Virus record (IMG/VR): IMGVR_UViG_3300020183_000288 | Coordinates: 1-32,309 of that record | Origin: a virus | Strand: one strand, 5' to 3' | DNA: 32,309 nucleotides | Translations under genes and position numbers: made by a program | The notes under the pieces: generated by a model | What the model was told of the DNA's origin: nothing | Database searches by the model: none | The model's input: only the letters and a program-made list of their open reading frames with translations | In this document: positions 12,117 to 20,571 of the stretch, piece after piece | Position numbering within the stretch: position 1 is the stretch's first letter | Layout of the letters: each line of letters opens with the position of its first letter

Positions 12117-13174
12117 TGGCCTAACACCTCATAAAAAGAATAAGTCGCGTTGTGGTTTGTGTAGGCAGTGGTGAACACATAGAATCCCATAAAAAGTTCC
12201 CAGCTTGAGGATGTATCTACAAAGCTTGATGCATTGTTGATCAACACAGCCGAGCCTCCTTGGACTTGATTGGTGTAACTGTTCCAATTCTGAAACAAAA
12301 CAGTATTCGGAGCCGTTACTATTTTGCCAACGGACGTTCCTGATCCTCCGCTGCCAGCCGCGCCGTTGGCTAAAAAATTAGTGTTGGAACCGACGTAAAA
12401 CACGTATTGCGGCCCTACCGAGTTGGCATTTGTGCGAATGGAGCTAACCGAGTAAACTACTGTGCTGCTTGTGCTTAACAATGGAGGCATCGTGACCTTA
12501 AATAATTTGGTGACGTTTTCATAGTCCCCGTTGTTAGTCTTGTCGCCAACCACAACGGCAATGGTGGGAATGTAAACATTGGTCGCAAACAACAGCCTTG
12601 TGCCAATTTTGTTTACCGTGAAAAATTTCGCTGCTTCAAATTGATTCGTCCCGTTCAGCAAGGCCAGATTGGTCAAAGCCACCGTCGGCTTGTTGTTTAG
12701 TTGCGTTTGCACGCTGCTGGTCGCGTCGAGGTAGCCAAGGGTTGTGTCTGTCACGGTTGAGTTTGTCAGGTTGCCGTTGGCATCAATTACAGGAACACGC
12801 GAAGCCGTGACTCCGGTAAATCGCATTGGGCCAGAGAACGTGTTGGTTCCGTTCAGCAAGGCCAGATTGGTCAAAGCCACCGTCGGCTTGTTGTTTAGTT
12901 GCGTTTGCACGCTGCTGGTCGCGTCGAGGTAGCCAAGGGTCGTGTCCGTCACGGTTGAGTTTGTCAGGTTGCCGTTGGCATCAATTACCGGAACACGCGA
13001 AGCCGTGACTCCGGTAAGTCGCATTGGGCCAGAGAACGTGTTGGTTCCGTTCAGCAAAGCGAGGTTCGTGACGCCGCCCGTGACCGTCCGGTTGGTCGTG
13101 GTTGACAGCATCGGGAAAGTTTGCGCGTAGCCGTTAATGGCCAGCAGCGCGGCTATGAGCAGCAATGGTTTCAT
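12113..13174 (-). CDS. Secreted or virion repeat protein with signal peptide
   Basis: The 353-residue protein starts with an apparent signal peptide (MKPLLLIAALLAINGYAQ) followed by repeats of 66 residues. TNLALLNGTN recurs at residues 36, 102 and 168; each full unit continues with TFSGPM, VTASRVPVIDANGNLT and YLDATSSVQTQLNNKP. The C-terminal 170 residues are Ser/Thr/Asn-rich beta sequence. Repeats with A-x-SSVQTQLN are typical of trimeric tail fibres, yet a cleavable signal is not expected for virion proteins. It follows the main fibre gene by 7 bases with an AACAAAACC leader. It may be an accessory fibre or an exported surface protein. Confidence 0.65.
   Translation of the reverse strand: MKPLLLIAALLAINGYAQTFPMLSTTTNRTVTGGVTNLALLNGTNTFSGPMRLTGVTASRVPVIDANGNLTNSTVTDTTLGYLDATSSVQTQLNNKPTVALTNLALLNGTNTFSGPMRFTGVTASRVPVIDANGNLTNSTVTDTTLGYLDATSSVQTQLNNKPTVALTNLALLNGTNQFEAAKFFTVNKIGTRLLFATNVYIPTIAVVVGDKTNNGDYENVTKLFKVTMPPLLSTSSTVVYSVSSIRTNANSVGPQYVFYVGSNTNFLANGAAGSGGSGTSVGKIVTAPNTVLFQNWNSYTNQVQGGSAVLINNASSFVDTSSSWELFMGFYVFTTAYTNHNATYSFYEVLGQ
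12644..13069 (-). repeat. 198-bp tandem repeat, two full units plus a partial
   Basis: The DNA for the 66-residue units is nearly identical between copies: two complete units (about 12872-13069 and 12674-12871) and the first 30 bases of a third. High DNA identity points to recent duplication or gene conversion. Confidence 0.85.
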
Positions 13175-13181
13175 GGTTTTG

Positions 13182-16145
13182 TTAGTTGGTGACTTCGGTG
13201 TAATCCAAGGTTAAGGCCCACGCGATGTTGGTTGCCGCCTCGCCGGTTACACGGGCGCGGACGGCTCCGTTGGTTGTGTCAGCGTCGAGGGTGAAGCCCC
13301 AATCAAAAGTGGGAATTGGGTTGATCTGCAATTCGTCGCCGGACGAGACGGTGATAGTGGCTGCGGACGCGCCACGCTCGGCTTTGCCGACAAAATGCAG
13401 GGCTTGGGTTTGTGCGGCTGAAGTTAAACCGGTGGGCACGGTGGTTTGGCCAGCAGTGTTGTCTCCCCACGCCACCACGTTGCCATCCGACTTCAAGGCC
13501 ACGGTGTGATTCCCACCTGCCGCGATGGCCACCACGCCGCTCAGGCCGGCGGGCACGGTGGTTTGGCCACTGCTGTTGCTTCCCCACGCCACCACGGTGC
13601 CATCCGACTTCAAGGCCACGGTGTGACCACCAGCCGCCGCGATGGCCTCCACGCCGCTCAGGCCGGCGGGCACGGTGGTTTGGCCACTGCCGTTGCTTCC
13701 CCACGCCACCACGGTGCCATCCGACTTCAAGGCCACGGTGTGATACACACCCGCCGCGATGGACTCCACGCCGCTCAGTCCAGCGGGCACGTTGGTTTGG
13801 CCTTGAGAGTTGGAACCCCACGCCACCACAGTGCCATCCGACTTCAAGGCCACGGTGTGTAAATCACCTGCCGCGATGGCCACCACGCCGCTCAGTCCGG
13901 CGGGCACGGTGGTTTGGCCAGAGAAGTTCAATCCCCACGCCACCACGGTGCCATCCGACTGCAAGGCCACGGTGTGAAACCCACCCGCCGCGATGGAATC
14001 CACGCCGCTCAGTCCAGCGGGCACGGTGGTTTGGCCTTCGTGGTTCCATCCCCACGCCACCACGGTGCCATCCGACTTCAAGGCCACGGTGTGATTCCCA
14101 CCCGCCGCGATGGCCACCACGCCGCTCAGGCCGGCGGGTACGGTGGTTTGGCCTTGTTCGTTGTGTCCCCACGCGACCACGGTGTCATCCGATTTCAAGG
14201 CCACGGTGTGAAAATCACCACCCGCAACTGCTGTCCAAGTCGCGCCTGCATTTCCTTCTTCAGCTCGCGCTACCAACCGGCCCGCAAACGTCCACGCGCT
14301 TTCGTTTGGCAAGGTCGCTCGCCCGCCCGCGCTGGTAAGCATTTCCGTTTGCGTTGCGTCGGCGGTGTTGGCAACCAGCCGAACGCTGCCGCCCCCGCCT
14401 GCGTCGACGTGTTCGTAGCCAGTCTCGTCGGCTTTCACGGCCAGCAATTTGCCGCCCGCGCCTGCTAAACTTAGCTCTGCCAGCGAGGTTAGTTCGGCGT
14501 CGAGCGGTTGCTTGGCGGCTAAATCACTGGTGAGGTTGGTGATTTGCGACTGGGCCAAGGTCAGCGGATCACTGCCGCCGCTGGCGTGCGAAGCAGCGTG
14601 CGCGGCGTGGTCGGCAGAACAACAAGTATTTGCAATGTAAATTTGACCTAAACCGTGTACCGCAATTAGTTTGTTTCCGCTGGAAGACGAGGCGATGTGA
14701 AACCAGTTGCGAATGCCCGCGCTTATCTGCTCCGTCCAAGTCGCTCCCGAATTTGTCGAAGTATAGATTGCGCCACCAAATAATGCAGCGCACAGTCTTG
14801 TTCCGTTTGCCGACGATGCAACTGTGACGCGAGAGCCAATCGGAATTTGATTTGGCACTCGCGCCGTCCAGGTTACCCCCGAATCTGTCGAAGTGTAAAT
14901 CTGGCCCAAAACTCCCTCGTCTTGTCCCGCAGTAGCCGCTATAAGCTTGGTTCCGTCAGCAGATGAGGCAACAGAAATCCATGGTCGATCAGCATCTGTT
15001 ATTCGTGCTGTCCAGGTCACGCCTGAATCCGTCGAAGTGTAAATCTTGCCGTCACCCACCACTGCCACAAGCCGTGAGCCGTCTGACGACGAGGCGACAC
15101 CTATCCAAAGCCGTGAGCTTTCTCTTTCCGTCCAAGTCACCCCCGAATCTGTCGAGGTGTAAATTTGGCCTGCATACACCACCGCGCAAAGCTTCGAGCC
15201 GTCCGCTGACGAAGCAACGTCACTCCACTGGCGGTTGCTTTCTCTCGCCGTCCACGTCACTCCCGAGTCTGTTGAGGTGTGGATTTGCTCCCCATAAGTC
15301 AATGCAACTATTTTTGAACCGTCCGAAGACGAAGCAATTTCCTTCCAAACGCGGTTTTGTTCTCGCGCTGTCCAAGTTACGCCCGAATCTGTCGAAGTGT
15401 AAATCTGGCCGTTTTCTACTGCGGCAACAAGTTTCGTGCCGTCAGACGAAGATGCAACCGCCACCCAGTTCCGGTTGCTGTCGCGGGCTGTCCACGATAA
15501 ATCAATTACCTCCCCATCGCCCGCTGCGTCAACGTGTTCGTAACCACTCTCGTCAGCTTTCACGGCCAGCAATTTGCCGCCCGCGCCTGTCAAACTTAGC
15601 TCTGCCAGCGAGGTAAGCTCTGCGTCGAGCGGCTGCTTGGTCGCCAATAGACCAAGAAGCAGGCTTTCGTCAACATCTTCGGGCAAGCTGGCTTCCGTGG
15701 TCAAAACCTCGTTGCTGATGGTAATTGGAGCTTGGAAAGTGAACTGCTCCTCGCCTGCGCCTTGGATTAACTCAACTTCAAAGGTCTGGCTGATTTCGTC
15801 GCCCGTGGCGGCATCAAGCGCAGCCACCATTTGCTCGGTGAAGATGTTAAGGACTCCTTCAAAACAGTAGTCGTCGTTATTCCAAGTCAGCGATTGCGCG
15901 GCCAAAATATCCCCACCGGGATCGCCAATGCCGACGCGACAAGAGTAGCCTTCTAGCTCCTCAATCTCCGCTGGCGATCCCAACCCGCCGTTAGGCGTGG
16001 GCGAGAGGAAGAAAATTCTTAGCGACAACTTCGATTCCCTAAACCCCTTCGGCAGTTGGTAGGACGATAGGTTTTTCTCTGACTGAACGAAAGCCCCGGT
16101 CTGATTGGAGGGGCGAAGATTAATGTAAAGGTCGCGTGAGGCCAT
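13182..16145 (-). CDS. Large tail fibre with Asp-box and RCC1-type propellers
   Basis: The 987-residue protein has an N-terminal domain (1-160) likely to attach to the tail, a linker KQPLDAELTSLAELSL (170-185), a region of seven sialidase-like units (about 213-505) with six STDSGVTWT-type Asp-boxes, and ADHAAHAASHASGGSDPLT (511-529), typical of phage fibres. A second copy of the linker (545-560), seven RCC1-like units of 39 residues (VVAWG, GQTTVPAGLSGV, HTVALKSDGT; about 645-903), and a C-terminal beta domain follow. Both repeat sets could form seven-bladed propellers. It is most likely the receptor-binding protein. The leader before ATG 16145 is A/T-rich with no Shine-Dalgarno site. Confidence 0.8.
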   Translation of the reverse strand: MASRDLYINLRPSNQTGAFVQSEKNLSSYQLPKGFRESKLSLRIFFLSPTPNGGLGSPAEIEELEGYSCRVGIGDPGGDILAAQSLTWNNDDYCFEGVLNIFTEQMVAALDAATGDEISQTFEVELIQGAGEEQFTFQAPITISNEVLTTEASLPEDVDESLLLGLLATKQPLDAELTSLAELSLTGAGGKLLAVKADESGYEHVDAAGDGEVIDLSWTARDSNRNWVAVASSSDGTKLVAAVENGQIYTSTDSGVTWTAREQNRVWKEIASSSDGSKIVALTYGEQIHTSTDSGVTWTARESNRQWSDVASSADGSKLCAVVYAGQIYTSTDSGVTWTERESSRLWIGVASSSDGSRLVAVVGDGKIYTSTDSGVTWTARITDADRPWISVASSADGTKLIAATAGQDEGVLGQIYTSTDSGVTWTARVPNQIPIGSRVTVASSANGTRLCAALFGGAIYTSTNSGATWTEQISAGIRNWFHIASSSSGNKLIAVHGLGQIYIANTCCSADHAAHAASHASGGSDPLTLAQSQITNLTSDLAAKQPLDAELTSLAELSLAGAGGKLLAVKADETGYEHVDAGGGGSVRLVANTADATQTEMLTSAGGRATLPNESAWTFAGRLVARAEEGNAGATWTAVAGGDFHTVALKSDDTVVAWGHNEQGQTTVPAGLSGVVAIAAGGNHTVALKSDGTVVAWGWNHEGQTTVPAGLSGVDSIAAGGFHTVALQSDGTVVAWGLNFSGQTTVPAGLSGVVAIAAGDLHTVALKSDGTVVAWGSNSQGQTNVPAGLSGVESIAAGVYHTVALKSDGTVVAWGSNGSGQTTVPAGLSGVEAIAAAGGHTVALKSDGTVVAWGSNSSGQTTVPAGLSGVVAIAAGGNHTVALKSDGNVVAWGDNTAGQTTVPTGLTSAAQTQALHFVGKAERGASAATITVSSGDELQINPIPTFDWGFTLDADTTNGAVRARVTGEAATNIAWALTLDYTEVTN
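13431..14219 (-). repeat. Seven 117-bp tandem units encoding RCC1-like repeats
   Basis: The sequence cacggtggtttggcc (or one-base variants) recurs at 13437, 13554, 13671, 13788, 13905, 14022 and 14139, exactly 117 bases apart. Units are highly similar; differences cluster at the codons after VVAWG and after IAAG. Both strands carry long false reading frames here because the repeat length is a multiple of three. Confidence 0.95.
14400..14519 (-). repeat. Duplicated 120-bp linker, second copy
   Basis: This segment encodes the 40-residue linker with LAELSLAGAGGKLLAVKADE and GYEHVDA. It is a near-copy of 15525-15644. The two copies flank the Asp-box propeller in the fibre. Confidence 0.9.
14631..15509 (-). 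repeat. Seven Asp-box units (about 120 bp each)
   Basis: Units of roughly 39-48 residues carry W..VASSSDG.KL.A, GQIYTSTDSGVTWTAR and similar. There are seven VASSxDG segments but six Asp-boxes; the first unit starts with DLSWTAR and the last ends with GQIYIA, as expected for a circularly closed seven-bladed propeller. DNA identity is lower than in the RCC1 array, so it appears older. Confidence 0.85.
15525..15644 (-). repeat. Duplicated 120-bp linker, first copy
   Basis: First copy of the linker that recurs at 14400-14519, encoding KQPLDAELTSLAELSL and the following GGKLLAVKADESGYEHVDA. Confidence 0.9.
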
Positions 16146-16157
16146 AATGTTAAAGAA

Positions 16158-16961
16158 TTAAATTCTTGGATAGGAAAAGCCAGAGGCGCGATGGATTCCC
16201 GCTTCGTCGTCTAGCACAGTCTCCCAACCGTTGACTTGTGCTTCAGAAACCCACTTGCGAGCGTCAATGTTTAAGTCAATATAAATTCCGCCATCGCCTA
16301 CGTTTTCCAGCAAAGCAACATGGATCGTCGAAGGATTAGCCGGATCCCAACCGCCGCCCAAATTTACCGCAGGCACGATGTAAGGAGGCCACACAACTTC
16401 CAACAGTGGCGACTGATTCAAGGGCGTTTCTCGCGGCAAACCGGTCATAGAATCAGTGGTCAAATAAACATCTCTTGCAGGCGCGTAAATCAGTCGTAAA
16501 CGGCTTTGCATCCCACCAGCAAATCCGTCCACGCTTCTAAAATCAGGATAGGTGGTGGTTCGCATCAAATAATCTTGCGTGAACCAATACAGCCAAGCCG
16601 GATCATGCGGTGTGCCTTGCCCAGTGCTGTAAGCTGAAATGATTGCGGCGTCGTATTCGTGATATCCGGACACATTAAGATCGGGCGGTTTCATCACTGA
16701 AACGACTTCGCCGTTGTAAAGCTCTACCGTCAAACTGTTTGGCTCGACGGAAAGCACCTGCCCAAAACTTATCTCAGAGCCGCCGCCGCCGCCGCTTGCT
16801 TTTCTAGGCAAACGCACCGAACGAACCACTCCGCGAGTCGTGTGTTGCACGGTTTCGCCGGGTGAGCTAATCGGGCGAAGCGAGTTGATAGCTTCCGTTA
16901 GCCGGTCAAACTCCTGGCCGATTTTGCCGCCGAAAATGGATTTGGTAAGCGGAAAGTTCAT
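16158..16961 (-). CDS. Hypothetical tail-tip/baseplate protein
   Basis: The 267-residue protein starts at ATG 16961 (MNFPLTKSIFGGKIGQEFDR), overlapping the previous stop by one base (TGATG). A longer frame to 17072 overlaps that gene and is rejected. A helical N-terminus and a GGGGG linker (about 58-62) lead into a beta-rich segment (QVLSVEPNSLTVELYNGEV) like an OB or carbohydrate-binding fold, then an aromatic-rich region. It lies between the tape-measure-adjacent gene and the fibre, the usual place of tail-tip genes. No family is recognised. Confidence 0.6.
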   Translation of the reverse strand: MNFPLTKSIFGGKIGQEFDRLTEAINSLRPISSPGETVQHTTRGVVRSVRLPRKASGGGGGSEISFGQVLSVEPNSLTVELYNGEVVSVMKPPDLNVSGYHEYDAAIISAYSTGQGTPHDPAWLYWFTQDYLMRTTTYPDFRSVDGFAGGMQSRLRLIYAPARDVYLTTDSMTGLPRETPLNQSPLLEVVWPPYIVPAVNLGGGWDPANPSTIHVALLENVGDGGIYIDLNIDARKWVSEAQVNGWETVLDDEAGIHRASGFSYPRI

Positions 16962-17704
16962 CACGCTATACGCTCGTAAATGGGTGAGATGCGGTCGCCA
17001 TGCCACCATTCCTGATCCAGCGACCACTTGCCGTTGCTTTGCTGCTGCTTGGTTCCGTTGCGAGCCAGCCACTCGCCGCCTGCTGGCATCTCTGATTGCA
17101 CGCCTGCTGGTGGGGCAAAGGCAGCAATCAACTGAGCGCGGGAATAGACCTTGTTGGCCGAGGCCAGAAAAGTGTACGCCGAGTCAAATGCAGAAATAAC
17201 TCGTGTGCGACGGAGGACAATTTGCGAGATGGCAAAGGCAATTTTTCCTTGAGCGATCATCTCTACCATTGCTTTCGCTTGCGGGCTTGAGACTAAATCA
17301 ATGTGCTGCTCGCGGGTTCCGTTTCCGTCCAAAAAGTTTTTTATCAAGTCACGTTCAGTGTCACCGTCTACGCCCGCGCCACCAGGAAGGTCGTCAAAGT
17401 AATCGCTCTCGATTATGCTTTGCTCCAGTTCGTTAGATTGTACTGACCAAGTAGTAATGATTTGCGGCTCCGCAGAACTTGAAGCCCCGTCTTGCGCGTT
17501 GGCATAAGACACCTCAACCACCGCCAGCGGCCCTTCGTCGGGGATGATCCGAATGTTTGACCCGTCGATTAAAAGCGTCGGCACAAACGCATTGACCGCC
17601 TCTTTTGTACCGCGAAAACGGCGCGTCGTTTTCCAGCCGTCGCGCACGCTCCACACGCGCTCGGCCTCTAGCTCGACTACTTGATTGTCGCCAATCGAGA
17701 TCAT
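16961..17704 (-). CDS. Hypothetical tail protein following the tape measure
   Basis: The 247-residue protein begins MISIGDNQVVELEAERVW and contains a beta-rich N-terminus (WKTTRRFRGTKEAV, TLLIDGSNIRIIPDEGPLAVVEVSY), then an acidic middle (SDYFDDLPGGAGVDGDTE) and a helical part (AKAMVEMIAQGKIAFAISQI). Position right after the tape measure gene (ATGA overlap) suggests a distal tail or baseplate role. It matches no family that I recognise. Confidence 0.6.
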   Translation of the reverse strand: MISIGDNQVVELEAERVWSVRDGWKTTRRFRGTKEAVNAFVPTLLIDGSNIRIIPDEGPLAVVEVSYANAQDGASSSAEPQIITTWSVQSNELEQSIIESDYFDDLPGGAGVDGDTERDLIKNFLDGNGTREQHIDLVSSPQAKAMVEMIAQGKIAFAISQIVLRRTRVISAFDSAYTFLASANKVYSRAQLIAAFAPPAGVQSEMPAGGEWLARNGTKQQQSNGKWSLDQEWWHGDRISPIYERIA

Positions 17705-19074
17705 GTGAGTGCGCCAGCGGTTTGCGTGCTGGCCAGTGCGGACTGCGCTCCGAATTTCGCAGTGTCTTTGGTATTCTTGGCGATCTCCTTGAGGAAATTC
17801 TCACCGGCTGGCTGCGCGGATTTCCCAAATGAAAAGCCGATGCGTTCCAAACTGTTGACCAGCGGATCGGCAACCTTGAAGCTGGCCGCAACTTCTGTTT
17901 CGGGTTTTTCCGGTTTTAGTTGAGCCTCGGCGTCCAGTGCGGCGGCTTGCTTGAGGAGCATTTTGCGCTCATTTGCCACGCCGCCTTCCTCACCAAAAAC
18001 AATTTCTGCAAGAGTGGCTTCGCGTCGCAACTTTGCAGCCTTCTCCTCAAGCTTAACGCGCCGCTCGGCGGCAGGCAGCAAATTTAGTTCTTTGTCGGCC
18101 ACTGCGTCGCGAAGCTTTTGAATTTGCTGCTCTGCCCTTATTAGCGCGTTCTGGTTGTCAGGCGCGTTTTGGCCAGCAAGTCGTGCGGCCCGTGCCTCTG
18201 CCTGAGCGCGTTTTTGATCTTCGCGCTGTTGCGTCATTGCAACGCTAGTTTCGTTTGGCTCGGTGAACTGCCGGTAAAGCTCGCGAAAGCCCGCCGTCGG
18301 GTCAAATGGGTTTTCGCGCTGAACTTTTGCGACTTTGAAAGGGTCGAGCGTGGCAAGCTGAGAACCAAGGATGCGAATGGCAAAAATCGCGTCGTCGGCC
18401 ATTTCGGACAAAAAGACAATTGCAGGCGCAAGAGCTGATCGGAGCGTCATCGCCAGCACACTCAGTTTGTGGTCCGCCTCGTCAATGGCTGCAATGTCCT
18501 CCGCTGAGATGATGGGCGCATCTGCGCCGGTTTCCTCCAATCCGGCCTTGAAGGTTGGAATAAGCGCACCCGCGCTTTTGCCGCCAACGTCACGCAACGC
18601 AGGCAATAATGATTGTGCGTTTCCGGCTTGCACGGTGCGGCCAATGATTTTGATTAACTCATCCAGCCGTCGATTTTTTAGGTCGTCCATCGAAACGCCT
18701 AGGCGAGCAAATGATTCGACCATTTTCTCGTTGCCTTCCAAAGCTTCCTCGCGGGCAACAGAAAGTTTTTCTAAAAAGCCGGTCATGGTTTCAAGGTTTG
18801 TTCCCGAAAGTCGCGCAGCGTAGTCCATCCTTTGAAGCTCGTCGGTGGATATGCCAAGTCGGTCGCTCAAATCTGTGATTTGACCGGCGTAGTTTAGGAC
18901 TGCCTTGCCCGCCGTCACCACCGCCGCCACAGAAAACGCTCTTGCTAGTTGCCCTTTAAGTTCTGAGCTAATGCTTTTGCCCAGCCCCTTGGCGGCTGAC
19001 TCTGCCTGCTTGACGCCCGCTTGAAAGCCGGACGAGTCCAAGCCCAACCGCGCCAAAATTGACATGAAGGCCAT
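17701..19074 (-). CDS. Tape measure protein
   Basis: The 457-residue protein starts FMSILARLGLDSSGFQAGVKQAESAAKGLG, the common opening of tape measure proteins, then has a hydrophobic Ala/Gly-rich segment (LARAFSVAAVVTAGKAVLNYAGQI), DLSDRLGISTDELQRMDYAA and long helices including a coiled coil (about 285-400). It sets tail length and is ejected with DNA. At 457 residues it is about half the length of lambda gpH, so a short tail (roughly 70 nm by the usual 1.5 angstrom per residue) is inferred. A second ATG at codon 4 is an alternative start. Confidence 0.85.
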   Translation of the reverse strand: MAFMSILARLGLDSSGFQAGVKQAESAAKGLGKSISSELKGQLARAFSVAAVVTAGKAVLNYAGQITDLSDRLGISTDELQRMDYAARLSGTNLETMTGFLEKLSVAREEALEGNEKMVESFARLGVSMDDLKNRRLDELIKIIGRTVQAGNAQSLLPALRDVGGKSAGALIPTFKAGLEETGADAPIISAEDIAAIDEADHKLSVLAMTLRSALAPAIVFLSEMADDAIFAIRILGSQLATLDPFKVAKVQRENPFDPTAGFRELYRQFTEPNETSVAMTQQREDQKRAQAEARAARLAGQNAPDNQNALIRAEQQIQKLRDAVADKELNLLPAAERRVKLEEKAAKLRREATLAEIVFGEEGGVANERKMLLKQAAALDAEAQLKPEKPETEVAASFKVADPLVNSLERIGFSFGKSAQPAGENFLKEIAKNTKDTAKFGAQSALASTQTAGALT

Positions 19075-19075
19075 G

Positions 19076-19693
19076 CTAGTTTAGGCGGTTGTTGAGGCTA
19101 TGCTCTAGCTCGACGAGTTTGGCACGCAGGGCTTCGTCGTCGGTGGTGTCACAGATTTTGCAATTACCCTCCATGGCGTGGCTGGTAAAATAATCCCAGA
19201 GGCACAAGCCCCAAGGCCGGTCAAGCAGTTCGGCCTCCGAAAAATTTAGCTTGCTCATCAAATAAACCTTAACGGTTTGCACCAGCGGAACGTGCAAGGG
19301 ATCGTTGCTTTTCTTGTCTTGCGGCACAGAAAAGATCGGGAACGAACTGCCAGCGCGAAGGTACTCAACGAACTGCTCTGCGGCTTGCGTTGGGGAAAAA
19401 CCAAGCTCCGGTTTTCGCCCGCCCCACCAATAACGGGGCTGCAAACTGCGTTGCCACTTGCCGACCAGACTTGGCAGCTTGGGATTGTCCATGTCGCGCA
19501 GGGCTTCAGCGTAAGTTTGCGAGCAAATGACAATCCCTTGGATTACATCTTCCAATGCCGGACGACCGCCCATTACAAAGGCGTTGTCAAAACGCGACAG
19601 CAACAGAACGTGGCCAAGCGAATAAGGGCGAAGCCGAATGCCCAAGACGCTGACCGGGGTTGGTATCGCGGCAAAATAGAAATCCGCGCCCAT
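19076..19693 (-). CDS. Probable tail assembly protein (gpG position)
   Basis: The 205-residue protein lies between the tail tube and tape measure genes, where tail assembly chaperones are found. It has SVLGIRLRPYSLGHVLLLSRFDN early, which resembles the opening of phage proteins in this place, a mostly helical middle, and a charged C-terminus (ALRAKLVELEHSLNN). I saw no slippery sequence giving a frameshifted longer form. ATG 19693 is preferred; a TTG at 19702 directly follows the tube stop. Confidence 0.55.
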   Translation of the reverse strand: MGADFYFAAIPTPVSVLGIRLRPYSLGHVLLLSRFDNAFVMGGRPALEDVIQGIVICSQTYAEALRDMDNPKLPSLVGKWQRSLQPRYWWGGRKPELGFSPTQAAEQFVEYLRAGSSFPIFSVPQDKKSNDPLHVPLVQTVKVYLMSKLNFSEAELLDRPWGLCLWDYFTSHAMEGNCKICDTTDDEALRAKLVELEHSLNNRLN

Positions 19694-19702
19694 TTGAAAC
19701 AA

Positions 19703-20080
19703 TCAGGAGAGGTCGATGCCTTCCAACTTCTCTAGCGTAAGCGAAAAAGAAACCACGCCATCAACTCGCTCGTTGATCGACGCCGCCGTGACCATGTATG
19801 AGCTATTGGTCGAGGCCGCATGCGATCCTGCGACGGTAACGGTTGTGCCGATGGCGGGCAAAGTTGCAGCAGCGGTAGGCAGGATTTCAACGGTTAGGGT
19901 AGTCTTGAAATTGTAATAGACCACGTTAACCACCTTGCCGTCCGCGCCTCGGTTGTCGGCACGCTCGGCCTCGTCGCTCCGCTGAATGCTCTGGACAATC
20001 CCTCCAACCACGCCCGTTCCGGATACGGCTGCGTCCGCGAGAATGCCCCATGTAAGTGATGTGCCTTTTTGAACGCTCAT
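19703..20080 (-). CDS. Probable major tail tube protein (gpV position)
   Basis: The 125-residue protein opens with QKGTSLTWGILADAAVSGTG and continues as alternating strands (NVVYYNFKTTLTVEILP, GTTVTVAGS) ending in GVVSFSLTLEKLEGI. A small beta-sandwich rich in Thr/Val just before the tape-measure block fits a tail tube subunit. It is preceded by a 59-base gap with a plausible promoter, suiting strong expression. Confidence 0.6.
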   Translation of the reverse strand: MSVQKGTSLTWGILADAAVSGTGVVGGIVQSIQRSDEAERADNRGADGKVVNVVYYNFKTTLTVEILPTAAATLPAIGTTVTVAGSHAASTNSSYMVTAASINERVDGVVSFSLTLEKLEGIDLS

Positions 20081-20139
20081 AAGATAGAATAAAGTTGCTT
20101 ATCAGTATGCCTAATGCTTGCCCGTTGTCAACTAGGATT
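20081..20139 (-). promoter_or_regulatory. Candidate promoter before the tail tube gene
   Basis: On the minus strand, TTGACA (about 20127-20132) is followed, after 16 bases, by CATACT as a weak -10 and then an A/T-rich leader to ATG 20080. This is one of the few gaps in the late operon and is well placed for an internal promoter. No hairpin terminator is visible. Confidence 0.4.
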
Positions 20140-20571
20140 TTAGATTGAGGCCGGACAGCAAGTGACGCGAAACGAAGCGGAATTTACGTGTGAATCGTCC
20201 TCGACTGATTGGCTCAACTGGCCGAACTCCACCATAAAAGCCTTGAAGTCGCTAATGGCCGCGCTCAAATCGGCGGCGGCGGTGTCGGTGGTGAGCGCGT
20301 CAAATACGGTGGCGCAGCGAAGTTCATGCTGCGCCGGGGTGCTATCGGATTTATTTGAGCGCACGCTGACAACCAGCTCGACTTGTTGGATTCCGGTGAA
20401 CTGCAAACCCTGCGGCGGGCTGGCCGAGGTCGCCTCACAGATCGCGCACGGCAAAGTGATTGCGTCGGTGTCGAGGCCGGTGAAGACGGCAAGGCCGGTT
20501 GACGAGGCAGCGGAAGCGATAACGGCGGCGGCGGCTCGCTCGACCTTGGCTTGTACAGAGGAAAAGGGCAT
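20140..20571 (-). CDS. Probable tail terminator/completion protein (gpU position)
   Basis: The 143-residue protein begins with a helix (SSVQAKVERAAAAVIASAASS), then has strands with GIQQVELVVSVRSNKSD, and ends RVTCCPASI. The size, the alternating helix/strand layout and the position between the gpZ-like and tail tube genes match tail terminators such as lambda gpU. Its start lies 2 bases after the gpZ-like stop. Homology cannot be shown from motifs. Confidence 0.55.
   Translation of the reverse strand: MPFSSVQAKVERAAAAVIASAASSTGLAVFTGLDTDAITLPCAICEATSASPPQGLQFTGIQQVELVVSVRSNKSDSTPAQHELRCATVFDALTTDTAAADLSAAISDFKAFMVEFGQLSQSVEDDSHVNSASFRVTCCPASI

Noticed and set aside
13431-14219. CRISPR-like array (regular repeats)
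   Set aside because: Period of 117 bases without short unique spacers, translates as RCC1-like repeats, and no cas genes.
13431-14219. Diversity-generating retroelement
   Set aside because: No reverse transcriptase or template repeat is present in the window.
13412-14338. Long plus-strand frame full of RCHPTSRPRC repeats, and the matching minus-strand frames at 13303-13821 and 13864-14172
   Set aside because: These are shadows of the 117-bp tandem units; the repeat length is a multiple of three, so open frames persist on both strands. Composition (Arg, Pro, His, Trp) is unlike real proteins here.
14963-15616. Plus-strand 217-codon frame in the Asp-box region
   Set aside because: Shadow of the Asp-box tandem units; Ser/Arg/Leu-biased with no start signal.
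16962-17072. Longer N-terminus for the gene ending at 16158
   Set aside because: It lies over the preceding gene in another frame; the TGATG overlap at 16961 gives a natural start.
19076-20080. Programmed frameshift for a tail assembly chaperone pair
   Set aside because: No slippery heptamer followed by an overlapping second frame was seen between the tube and tape measure genes.
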